Below, piece after piece: positions 25,501 through 32,728 of a stretch of 36,015 nt of DNA. Positions within the stretch are counted from its first letter, which is position 1. Every line of letters starts with the position of its first letter. This stretch comes from a bacterium (GTDB lineage Bacteria > Bacteroidota > Bacteroidia > Cytophagales > Cyclobacteriaceae). The position numbers and the translations under genes are program-made. The stretch spans positions 1-36,015 of the forward strand of contig JANSWY010000047.1 in assembly GCA_024743255.1 (NCBI GenBank), written 5' to 3'. The notes beneath the pieces are model-generated. The model saw only the letters and a list, made by a program, of their open reading frames with translations. It did no database searches and had not been told where the DNA came from.

Positions 25501-27067
25501 ATCATTTGATCAGTATGATGCCAATGGTAATCTCATAACCTCCAGTACAAAAGACAATATTTCCATTGGTTACAAATGGGGTTACAACGATGAGATTCCA
25601 ATTGCCAAAGCATCCAATGCAACTGGTAATGAGTTCGCCTATGATTCTTTTGAAAGTGGATCTGGTGCGACTAATGATGCTAATGCAAAGACAGGTAAGA
25701 GAGTGAAAAATCTCAATGGCTCCAAATTCAGGCTGAAGGCGACACCTACAAAAACAAGGAACTACGTGATGACATACTATCACAAATCCAGTATTGGGGG
25801 AGCATGGAGTTTGAAAAGGAAAGCGGTCAATAACTATACAGGTGCATGGGTTTACACCAATGAGTCAACTGGTTATGTAGATGAAGTAAGACTGCACCCA
25901 GTTGATGCTCAGGTTAGTACTTACACTTATGATCCGTTGGTGGGAATGACTTCACAATCTGATCAAAGTAGTATTACAACATACTATGAATATGATAATC
26001 TGCATAGGGTCAATATGATTAGAGATGACCAAAAGAATATCACCAAGAAGTATGCCTACAACTACGATCAGAATTATGCCAGAAGATCCGGAACGACTAG
26101 AACAGCCGATTTCTCACAAACCGTATTGGACTTTGGTGAAGTACTAATCGGTTCTTCCAGATCAAGGTCCTTTGTGATTAAGAACAATGGTAATTCTTCA
26201 TTATCGGTTCAGGACATTGAAATGCCTGTGGATTATACAGTGAATTGGTCAGGTGGCTCCATTGGAGCTGGAGCGAGTAGAACAGTAACGGTAACATTCA
26301 GGCCTACAAAAGCCGGGGCTAATAATAGGTCTGCTACAGTTGCAAGTAACAAGACTCACGGTATGAGTACTGTTTCTTTCACTGCAACCGCACTGGTTCC
26401 AACCAGAATACTCAGACTTTCACCTAGCTCGATGAATTTTGGAACAATCGATAACACAACCACTAAGTCACTGACTTGGAGAATTTATAATGATGGTAAC
26501 GCAACACTCAATGTTTCTTCTATTTCAGTCCCATCAGGTTTCACGGTGAACTGGTCAGGAGGAAATATAAGTGCAGGTTCATCACGTGCTGTTACGGTAA
26601 CATTCAGACCGACACAAATAAAAACGTATTCCGGTACGATAACTGTTTCTTCTAATAAGACGAGTGGTGGCAATACTACTAGTGTCACAGGAGTGTCAAG
26701 GGCCAACACGAGTAGGATAATAGCATTATCTGGGAATATGAATTTTGGTTCTGTAAATGTGGGTTCTTCAACTACAAGAACGCTTACTATTAGAAATAAT
26801 GGAAATGGTCCTTTGCAGGTATTTGGAATCCTATCACCTATAGGCTTTTCAGCAAGCTGGAGTGGAACAATTAATCCAGGTCAGTCCAGAAATGTAACGG
26901 TAACATTCTCACCTCCTTCTAACGGAATATATCAGGGAGAGCTTGGTGTTGGTTCTGATGCGAATGGTGGAGATAGCTCAATCAATCTTACTGGTTTCGG
27001 CGGAGGAGTTTTTGAAGAACCTATAGATGGGTTTGATGGACCACAGTTATTGGATGATCAACAATAA
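22574..27067 (+). CDS. Large exported YD-repeat protein with three C-terminal ASH-like domains (operon B)
   Basis: 1497 residues. The signal peptide ends AQVFGQ (about residue 21). The N-terminal part parallels the operon A protein: PISLSYNSAGVRPDVHPGWV then GMGWALNAGGMITRKVNGMP. A large beta-rich body follows with ITYP/VTYPSGGYTHYKYEPH-type strands, and YD repeats near residue 1110-1165 (TYYEYDNLHRVNMIRDDQKN). Uniquely, residues from about 1177 form three ASH/choice-of-anchor-D-like immunoglobulin domains, each with a LDFG/MNFG start, an N-x-G turn and TVTVTFRP or TVTFSPP, and the tail is acidic (GFDGPQLLDDQQ). No RHS core or toxin is present. It is taken as the TcB-like half of shell B, with an added adhesive or spacer arm. 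Confidence 0.8.
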   Translation: MIKKLLLVLIGIVSIAQVFGQSPDPIISIPSPNTMSLGMMAEANVSMFTGSPNVSVPLYELSEGSLSVPISLSYNSAGVRPDVHPGWVGMGWALNAGGMITRKVNGMPDEFFWEEDVLTFDSNNSQFNFAYAYGYNYNYSALNKSNWSTSSNIEAIAKGEWKDSQSSGSGTYFDSDPDEFIFNFNGYSGKFMMDERGKVIALSNPALKVETEDTLMIIGYQPLYINRYISNIDAISAGAEIRIRGFKITTPDGVQYEFGMWNRPQTANSAIEASSDFFQEFYMSETWDTWYLVRMTGPNGDDVIDFSYIRTHPIASFGRTIAMEKQSGQTNPKGIFKLFGPVSSSSFSIAERFNGRMILPVYLSKIKSKNQEITFNSSVSSEKTYPYAHILNDLYFQSANSYRPNVHNIAISNGNLYDMRWFVSGRAPILAAIPNDPVTVFGTYYDNSTKIGFFERKDLPLGGGYNEAEIIDFKKLKWRKLDNIQVKSRIDNVVKHRFNLSYGNTSSQRLRLSQVQQLGVGGSNPPHKFTYEDYGSNEYSGTTRLPGYLSNRVDHWGYFNNNVPSLNSANGCFNNYNGCLKPQLQNYKSERNTNATYLYAGLLTKVTYPSGGYTHYKYEPHQYSKVVSRYTTSGSFYLKNQSGTAGGVRIKEIRHVPEYGAAEVVKTYEYSTGILGGEIQYFWPNYKGKLVNGNQYTADRFVSQSMLPVSSNSAGTHIGYSKVTEKIPGHGDTEYFYNNHDNAIDQNFIASIDPQKSPYSPFTDRSFMRGKIKEMKMYNHVDDLVRREQYYYTPNPEFNGDHFRAVATRQLDVLGGLAIEGTSYKVYNYPYNLDRKITTEYATGGNIVTTEYYEYNRKNFISEKRFTNSRGQVVKSTVKYPSDYYFGGPPFGPNTYGIAGLIVKNMWSVPIEKVTYVDNKAINGELNLFSGYIPTTRHSKTLKLTTNQPLTNFQESVVTYSGLFRLNYDSRYEVVQSFDQYDANGNLITSSTKDNISIGYKWGYNDEIPIAKASNATGNEFAYDSFESGSGATNDANAKTGKRVKNLNGSKFRLKATPTKTRNYVMTYYHKSSIGGAWSLKRKAVNNYTGAWVYTNESTGYVDEVRLHPVDAQVSTYTYDPLVGMTSQSDQSSITTYYEYDNLHRVNMIRDDQKNITKKYAYNYDQNYARRSGTTRTADFSQTVLDFGEVLIGSSRSRSFVIKNNGNSSLSVQDIEMPVDYTVNWSGGSIGAGASRTVTVTFRPTKAGANNRSATVASNKTHGMSTVSFTATALVPTRILRLSPSSMNFGTIDNTTTKSLTWRIYNDGNATLNVSSISVPSGFTVNWSGGNISAGSSRAVTVTFRPTQIKTYSGTITVSSNKTSGGNTTSVTGVSRANTSRIIALSGNMNFGSVNVGSSTTRTLTIRNNGNGPLQVFGILSPIGFSASWSGTINPGQSRNVTVTFSPPSNGIYQGELGVGSDANGGDSSINLTGFGGGVFEEPIDGFDGPQLLDDQQ

Positions 27068-27090
27068 TTATCAACCTGAAAAATATCAAA

Positions 27091-30000
27091 ATGAAAAAAA
27101 TAAGTTATTTAATGATATTTCTGCTGCAAGCGATTTCTATAATCGTTTTAGGGCAGAATAACATCACGGAGTACACCTACCTTAAACCAGGTTTAAGTAG
27201 TAATACTTCCAGTGTGAATCCGGATAATGTGGAAACAATGATCCACTATCTTGATGGGCTCGGGCGATCAACGCAAGACGTATTAGTAAAAGGAAGTCCT
27301 GATAAATCAAAGTCAGTTATTTCTCCAATCAAATACGGACCTACAGGAGAAATTCTCCGTGAATACCTTCCATATGCCGTTAATTCAACTTCAAATTTCC
27401 AATTGAATTATGAGCAATCCCAGGCAAATTATTACAATGCTACGGGTGGAACTGTAGTTGATACAGATGTGCCATTTAAGGAGGTCTCGCACGAGAGTTC
27501 ACCACTTGGTAGAACAATTGCAAACGGATTCCCAGGAACATGGAAGTTGGGATCTGATAAAGAGGTAGAGCAGAATTATGCTGTCAGTAAAAACGAATCA
27601 ATTAAAAGGTTCTATTACGATCAGAGCTCAGGATTACCGCAGCAAAATGGAGTTTACCCAAATAACAAACTGTACAAAAACATCAAAACAGATGAAAATG
27701 GTAATGATGTAATCGAGTACAGAAATTCCAGTGATCAGGTGCTGTTGAAGAGAACCACATCTGGTTCTGGATGGATGGATACCTATTACGTATATGATGA
27801 TCTGGGTTTGTTGAGGTTTGTATTGCCTCCTAAGTGTATTGATTATATCAACACCGCAAGTGCAACAGGAGCCACAGACTTCTTGACGTCAAATACCACT
27901 CTAACTTCATACCAAAACAAGAATTATGTACTTGTTCAGGGTGCTACATTGACTTTGAAGCCCGGGTTTAGTTTTACAGCTACTTCAAGTAAAACATTTT
28001 CAGTATCTCAACAAGAGAGTGAAAGTGGCAAATTTCTTACTTATAGAGAGAAAATAAATGCTTTGGCATTTCAATATAAGTATGATGCTGATGGAAGGAT
28101 GATTTCTAAAAAGGTGCCTGGATCAGGATGGGTTAACTATGTTTATGATGAGAGAAACCGCCTTGTCTTAAGTCAGGATGCTGAGCAGAAAAAAGCCAAT
28201 AAATGGTTGTTTACGAAGTATGATGCGCTAAACAGACCTGTCTTAACTGGTGAGTACAGTTATTCAGGGAGTCAATCGCAAGCTCAAACTGTGGTTAACA
28301 ACTACTACAACAGCTTAAACTCTTCGAAAGATTGGTATGAGCAAGAAGGAAGTGGTCCACATGGCTATACCAATAAATCGTTCCCACAGGTTTCCAGTAG
28401 TAATGCATATCTGAGTGTGAATTATTATGATGATTACAGTTTCTCATTTGCATCTGGGAATTATGCATTTGCTCAACCTTCAGGATTTTCAACCACACCA
28501 ATTACTTATGCAGGTGGTCAATTGACAGGTACTAAAATCAAAGTACTTGGTACCACGACCTGGCTAAAGCGAGTGAATTACTTTGATTACAAATACAGAA
28601 TAATTCAGAGTGTTGGTGATAACCATGTGGGTGGTCTGGAAAAAGTTACAACAGCTTACAATTTTAACGGCCAGGTAACAAAGACCTTCAGGAGACACAC
28701 AGGGCACCAGACGCTTGAATACCGAGAAAGATTCATATATGATCATGCATCGAGGTTAATCAAGCATTTTCATAAAGTAAATAATCAAACTGAGATTTTG
28801 ATTTCGGAATTGGCATACAATGAAATTGGGGAGCTAATAAAGAAAGATTATCACAGTGAAGACAATGGTGGATCGCATATTCAATCAATTGATTACAGAT
28901 ACAATGAAAGAGGGTGGCTAGAGAGTATTAACAATGTTGATATGATTGATGTAGCTATCAGCACTGATAATAATGATGTTTTTGGTGAAAAGATAGACTA
29001 TGAGGCTAATTCAATTGGGGTGTCAGGGTTTGAAGCTCAGTATAATGGAAATATTTCTGCACAAGCATGGAAATCCAGAGGAAAGAGCAAAAGGTCCTAT
29101 AACTATAAATATGACAAAGCGAACAGGTTAACCAGTGCTAAATATGCTCAGATATCGGGTAGTTCCTGGTCTGGAAATGTTGGGATGTTTAATGTTTCTG
29201 GTCTGAGTTATGACAAGAATGGTAATATCAAAACTTTGTCAAGGTGGGGCAATGATAATGGTAAGAAGAAGATTGATCAGCTGACCTACAATTATCAGAT
29301 TTACCATCCAAATAGATTGTATAGTATCACAGATGCTACCAATCATCATCTTGGGTTAAAAGATGATAACAAAGGGAGTGCTGATTATAGTTACGATTCT
29401 AATGGTAACCTTACTAAGGATCTCAATAAGAGAATATCTTCCATTAAGTACAATCACCTGAATTTGCCAACAGAGGTAAAGCTATCCAGCGGAGATTTTA
29501 TCAAATTTACTTATGATGCTGGTGGAAAACAGCTTTCCAAGGAAGTAAAAATAGGAAGTATAACAACTACCACCGATTACGTTAGTGGAATCCATTATAA
29601 AGACGACACTTTCAAATTCCTGAAGCATCATGAAGGAAGAGTAGTAAAACTAGGTAGTTCCTATTCTTATGAATACTTCATGAAAGACCATATTGGAAAT
29701 ACCAGATTGGTAATAAGTGAGAATATGGTTGTTAGCCAGGGAATAAGTTATCCTGAAATTATTCAGCGAGATGATTATTATCCATTTGGATTAACATATG
29801 ATTCCTATTCCATTGGAGGAGACAAGGTAAAATATCTATACAATGGTAAGGAATTGCACAATGAATTAGGGCTCAATTGGTACCATTATGGTCAACGATA
29901 CTATGATCCTGAAATAGGAAGGTGGCACAGTGGGGATCCCTCTGCCATGAAGATGCCAACGATTTCGCCTTATGCTTTTGCTTTCAATAATCCTGTGTTA

Positions 30001-30813
30001 TATGAAGACAAAGATGGTGAGATACCAATAATCCCACTCCTGGTAAAGGCTGGAGCGAATGGTGCCGCTGACCTGATGTTGCAGGTAGCAATGAATTACT
30101 ACTTTGATGATAAAGTTTCTTCAATTGATGAAGCATTTGATAATGTAGATTGGATTCAGGTTGGTAGATCGTCGCTTGAAGGGTTAATACCTTGGAAAGT
30201 TCCAGGTGGTAGACTGGGTAAAGCAGCGGCAACTGCAGTGGTTGATGTTTCAATTAACGCGTTTAAAGCAGGAAGCAATTATTCAGCTCAGCAGGCATTG
30301 CAGGATTTTGCAATTGGTTTTGTAGGAGATCTCGCAGGAGGAGGAATTGGAGACCTTGTTGCCAAGTACGGTGCTAAAGGAGTCGCTAGAGGAATCACAA
30401 AGATTTTCGGTTCCAGTGATGATGATCTCAGACAAGGTATCAGATACTTGTGGAACGATTATGTGTCTTCCACGCATCGTGGCGAGGTGTTTGAATATAT
30501 GTTGGCAGGTACCAGATTTAAGAATTTCAGGCACATGGGTCCTGATGATAAATGGTTCCCTACCATTGACTTCTACAAGGATGGAAAAGGTGTTAGCCTA
30601 AAAACAACAAGTGCTACATCCGGGTTTGGTAACATCAAAAAGAACATTAAGGACTTAGCAAAAGCAAGAGACAGAGGAAGTATAAGAGGTATGGAGATCA
30701 ATGAAGTAGAGCTTCAAATTGGTGTTCCAGAGGGCTATGACCAAAGTCAACTGCAGAAAGTTTTAGATATGGCTGAAGAATACGATATTGATGTCGTTAT
30801 CTTCGAGATATAA
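27091..30813 (+). CDS. DUF6443-RHS toxin with C-terminal PD-(D/E)xK-like nuclease tip (operon B)
   Basis: 1240 residues. The signal peptide ends IIVLGQ (about residue 22) and is followed directly by a DUF6443 region (MIHYLDGLGRSTQDVLVKGS) and YD repeats. The RHS core has KDHIGNTRLV, YYPFGLTYDS, RYYDPEIGRWHSGDP (936-950) and EDKDG (972-976). Asp949 and Asp973 are kept, but the usual DPxG has become DKDG. Residues 977-1121 form a glycine/alanine-rich, partly hydrophobic pre-toxin region. The tip (1122-1240) has E1132, D1160 and S1169-L-K1171 (FPTIDFYKDGKGVSLKT), a pattern of PD-(D/E)xK-fold nucleases in polymorphic toxins, so DNA or RNA cleavage is likely. Two unexported genes follow at 9 bases and 0 bases. 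Confidence 0.8.
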   Translation: MKKISYLMIFLLQAISIIVLGQNNITEYTYLKPGLSSNTSSVNPDNVETMIHYLDGLGRSTQDVLVKGSPDKSKSVISPIKYGPTGEILREYLPYAVNSTSNFQLNYEQSQANYYNATGGTVVDTDVPFKEVSHESSPLGRTIANGFPGTWKLGSDKEVEQNYAVSKNESIKRFYYDQSSGLPQQNGVYPNNKLYKNIKTDENGNDVIEYRNSSDQVLLKRTTSGSGWMDTYYVYDDLGLLRFVLPPKCIDYINTASATGATDFLTSNTTLTSYQNKNYVLVQGATLTLKPGFSFTATSSKTFSVSQQESESGKFLTYREKINALAFQYKYDADGRMISKKVPGSGWVNYVYDERNRLVLSQDAEQKKANKWLFTKYDALNRPVLTGEYSYSGSQSQAQTVVNNYYNSLNSSKDWYEQEGSGPHGYTNKSFPQVSSSNAYLSVNYYDDYSFSFASGNYAFAQPSGFSTTPITYAGGQLTGTKIKVLGTTTWLKRVNYFDYKYRIIQSVGDNHVGGLEKVTTAYNFNGQVTKTFRRHTGHQTLEYRERFIYDHASRLIKHFHKVNNQTEILISELAYNEIGELIKKDYHSEDNGGSHIQSIDYRYNERGWLESINNVDMIDVAISTDNNDVFGEKIDYEANSIGVSGFEAQYNGNISAQAWKSRGKSKRSYNYKYDKANRLTSAKYAQISGSSWSGNVGMFNVSGLSYDKNGNIKTLSRWGNDNGKKKIDQLTYNYQIYHPNRLYSITDATNHHLGLKDDNKGSADYSYDSNGNLTKDLNKRISSIKYNHLNLPTEVKLSSGDFIKFTYDAGGKQLSKEVKIGSITTTTDYVSGIHYKDDTFKFLKHHEGRVVKLGSSYSYEYFMKDHIGNTRLVISENMVVSQGISYPEIIQRDDYYPFGLTYDSYSIGGDKVKYLYNGKELHNELGLNWYHYGQRYYDPEIGRWHSGDPSAMKMPTISPYAFAFNNPVLYEDKDGEIPIIPLLVKAGANGAADLMLQVAMNYYFDDKVSSIDEAFDNVDWIQVGRSSLEGLIPWKVPGGRLGKAAATAVVDVSINAFKAGSNYSAQQALQDFAIGFVGDLAGGGIGDLVAKYGAKGVARGITKIFGSSDDDLRQGIRYLWNDYVSSTHRGEVFEYMLAGTRFKNFRHMGPDDKWFPTIDFYKDGKGVSLKTTSATSGFGNIKKNIKDLAKARDRGSIRGMEINEVELQIGVPEGYDQSQLQKVLDMAEEYDIDVVIFEI
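30454..30813 (+). other. Toxin tip of RHS protein B: PD-(D/E)xK-like nuclease domain
   Basis: Encodes residues 1122-1240. A helix with GEVFEYMLAG (E1132), a strand with TIDFY (D1160), a turn, then GVSLKTTSAT (K1171), a helix of charged repeats, a strand ELQIGVP, and a final helix-strand (VVIFEI). The fold is assigned from motif order only. The Ser in place of an acid before Lys is seen in some toxin nucleases but weakens the call. Confidence 0.5.
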
Positions 30814-30822
30814 TTATAGTTA

Positions 30823-31617
30823 ATGAGATTATTTAAGTCTAAAACTAAGAAGGAGCATGATAGCAAAGTACAGTTGATACTTTGCTATCATGCAAATTCC
30901 TTTGCAGCCAAGGACGTTGCAGAGCTAATAAAGAAGGAATCATTCGGGTTTATCCCGGCATTTATAGAAACGGATGAGGAACCAGTGGAATTTGGCGATC
31001 ATTATATTTCTGAGTTGGAGGGAATGTCAAGCGACGAGAGTGATTCATTAATGGGAGTTGGAACTGGTGTTACACTATCTGATGAGCAGCAAGAGCTAGA
31101 ATTTAAGATCATTCACCCTGGTAGGAAAAACAGGCCACAAGTGATCTATTGGACTATTAAGGATCTTAAGGTCTTAAAATCTCAATTTCTTCAGAATCTT
31201 TTAAATCATGAAGCTTTCACTGCTGGATACTGCGCTGATTTGTTGGATATGAGGTTGCAATCCGAGAAGAATATTGGAATTTATAAATCATATGGTATCA
31301 AACCAGAGTTTGTAAGCACTAATGAATATGGTGACAAGGTGGTTGATGTATCAAAGAACCCTGGAAGAAAAAAGCTTGTGCAACACTTTTGGTTGACTTC
31401 CTGCTGGAAAATGTGGTTTGGGAAGAAATATCAGGAACTCGTAGAAAGGGATAACATTCTTGGGTTTGACAAGGCAGAGATTCAAAGTTATGATTCCTTC
31501 TTGGAAGTGACGCTTTACGAAAACCCATTTGATTATTCTGAGAAAAAGAATAGAGCCATACAACAGGAATTTAGGGATTACATTGGTTTGGATGTACTAG
31601 AGAGACAATTAAGATAA
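30823..31617 (+). CDS. Candidate immunity protein 1 for RHS toxin B
   Basis: 264 residues, no signal peptide, mixed alpha/beta, and starting 9 bases after the toxin gene; this is the classical immunity position. It opens MRLFKSKTKKEHDSKVQLIL and has an acidic central stretch (FIETDEEPVEFGD, MSSDESDS), which suits binding to a basic nuclease surface. The C-terminal half carries a tryptophan/charged region (HFWLTSCWKMWFGKKYQELV). The family is not recognised. Codons 12-24 lie within a perfect 16-bp inverted repeat (30855-30893). No in-frame ATG is near enough to bypass that repeat and keep the N-terminal strand, so the start at 30823 is the best choice. Confidence 0.6.
   Translation: MRLFKSKTKKEHDSKVQLILCYHANSFAAKDVAELIKKESFGFIPAFIETDEEPVEFGDHYISELEGMSSDESDSLMGVGTGVTLSDEQQELEFKIIHPGRKNRPQVIYWTIKDLKVLKSQFLQNLLNHEAFTAGYCADLLDMRLQSEKNIGIYKSYGIKPEFVSTNEYGDKVVDVSKNPGRKKLVQHFWLTSCWKMWFGKKYQELVERDNILGFDKAEIQSYDSFLEVTLYENPFDYSEKKNRAIQQEFRDYIGLDVLERQLR
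30855..30893 (+). repeat. Perfect 16-bp inverted repeat inside the immunity gene
   Basis: Left arm GCATGATAGCAAAGTA (30855-30870), 7-base loop, right arm its exact reverse complement (30878-30893). It begins 32 bases after the start codon. There is no T-run after it, so it is not a standard terminator. Confidence 0.9.
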
Positions 31618-31950
31618 ATGTCCTACAATTTATACATCCGGAAACCGAAAAAAGGAAGATTGATTTCTCCTAAAATTGGTTTTGAGGAATTTGTAAAAGC
31701 TGTTGAATCAGCTGGAAATTTTCATGTTGCTCAGTATGAGGGAGAGTCTCACTACTGTGCCGTTTTGATCGGTCCAAACTCAAATGATAAAATGATTTTG
31801 GAACTCAGGGAAGACGGCCAAATTATAGTAGGGTGGAGGATGCCTATCGATTATGATGATGTATTTTTTGTTGCACTCCGAAATCTTGCTATCGAATTGA
31901 ATTGTGAATTATTAGATGAGGAGGGTAAGAAATTTTACGTGCCGGTTTAG
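31618..31950 (+). CDS. Candidate immunity protein 2 for RHS toxin B
   Basis: 110 residues, no signal peptide. The ATG abuts the stop of the previous gene with no gap, so it should be translationally coupled. The start is MSYNLYIRKPKKGRLISPKI, followed by an alpha/beta pattern (FEEFVKAVESAG, ILELREDGQIIVGW, FFVALRNLAIELN) of small immunity or SMI1-unrelated type. The family is not recognised. It may be a second immunity protein, an orphan immunity kept from an earlier toxin tip, or a helper of the first. It ends 11 bases before the convergent Sel1 gene, and no terminator is visible there. Confidence 0.55.
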   Translation: MSYNLYIRKPKKGRLISPKIGFEEFVKAVESAGNFHVAQYEGESHYCAVLIGPNSNDKMILELREDGQIIVGWRMPIDYDDVFFVALRNLAIELNCELLDEEGKKFYVPV

Positions 31951-31960
31951 AATTTTTATG

Positions 31961-32599
31961 TTACTGGTTTGTAATCTTCTTTACTTTAACACAAGCTGAT
32001 TCCCAACCGTTATCACAGCTTTTTTGAAACCATTTTAGTCCTTCTTCGAAATTTGCTGTTACCCCTAAACCATTTGTATATATCAGGCCCAGTTGCCATT
32101 CTGAGTAAGCATGATTTTGAAGACTGGCTTTCTTAAACCATTCAATTGCAAGAGAGAGATTTCGGGGAACTCCTTTTCCTTCGTAATACATCTTTCCAAC
32201 CATTGATATGGCTTCAACATTATCTTGCATGGCCGCTGTTTGCAAATAGTTAACCGCCAGACTCATTTCACCTGCTTGATAATAGTGTTTTCCAAGATTA
32301 GTTATTGCGATAATATCTTTCTTTTTGGCAGCTTTTTTAAGCCACTTTAGCCCCAGATAGGTATTTTGCTTTACTCCCTTGCCTTGTATTAACATGGTGC
32401 CTACCATTCTTTCAGCTTCAGCATTTCCTTTTTTTGCAGCACTTTTGAAATATTCATATGCTACTTCAAATCGCTCCTTTTCATACCAGCTGTTGCCAGT
32501 CTTCACAAGTTCCAGAATTTGTTGCTCCTCAAAGTCCTGAGCTATCAATGATATGGAACAAATAAGCATTAAAAGGAATAATGAATAGAAATGCCGCAT
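31961..32599 (-). CDS. Exported Sel1-like repeat protein
   Basis: 212 residues. The signal peptide ends SLIAQ (about residue 21). Four or five Sel1-like TPR repeats follow, with the typical G-x-G-V between helices (IQGKGVKQN, YEGKGVPRN, TNGLGVTAN) and A-x-x-W-x-x-K-A segments (GLKWLKKAA, AIEWFKKAS, GLKWFQKSC). Sel1 repeats are protein-binding scaffolds, often in envelope signalling or stress. The partner is unknown. It is convergent with the end of operon B and begins about 130 bases downstream of the STN/LA_2272 gene on the same strand, so co-transcription with the sigma gene set is possible. Confidence 0.85.
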   Translation of the reverse strand: MRHFYSLFLLMLICSISLIAQDFEEQQILELVKTGNSWYEKERFEVAYEYFKSAAKKGNAEAERMVGTMLIQGKGVKQNTYLGLKWLKKAAKKKDIIAITNLGKHYYQAGEMSLAVNYLQTAAMQDNVEAISMVGKMYYEGKGVPRNLSLAIEWFKKASLQNHAYSEWQLGLIYTNGLGVTANFEEGLKWFQKSCDNGWESACVKVKKITNQ

Positions 32600-32728
32600 G
32601 ATTAGTAAGTGGTTTGCTTAAAGAAGCGAAAGTAATGATTTCTGTGAAATATCCTAATTTATCGTATTAAAATACTATTATTGATTTAGTATTAATACAT
32701 ATGGATTCTCTGTGATGAGGTTTCAACG

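Noticed and set aside
10799-30813. Type IX secretion C-terminal domains on the large proteins
   Set aside because: The ends are YD repeats, ASH domains or toxin tips; no recognisable T9SS sorting domain was seen.
7331-31950. Prophage or phage-tail (eCIS/T6SS) delivery island
   Set aside because: The fibre-like motifs suggest it, but there is no sheath, tube, baseplate, VgrG, PAAR, integrase or portal gene.
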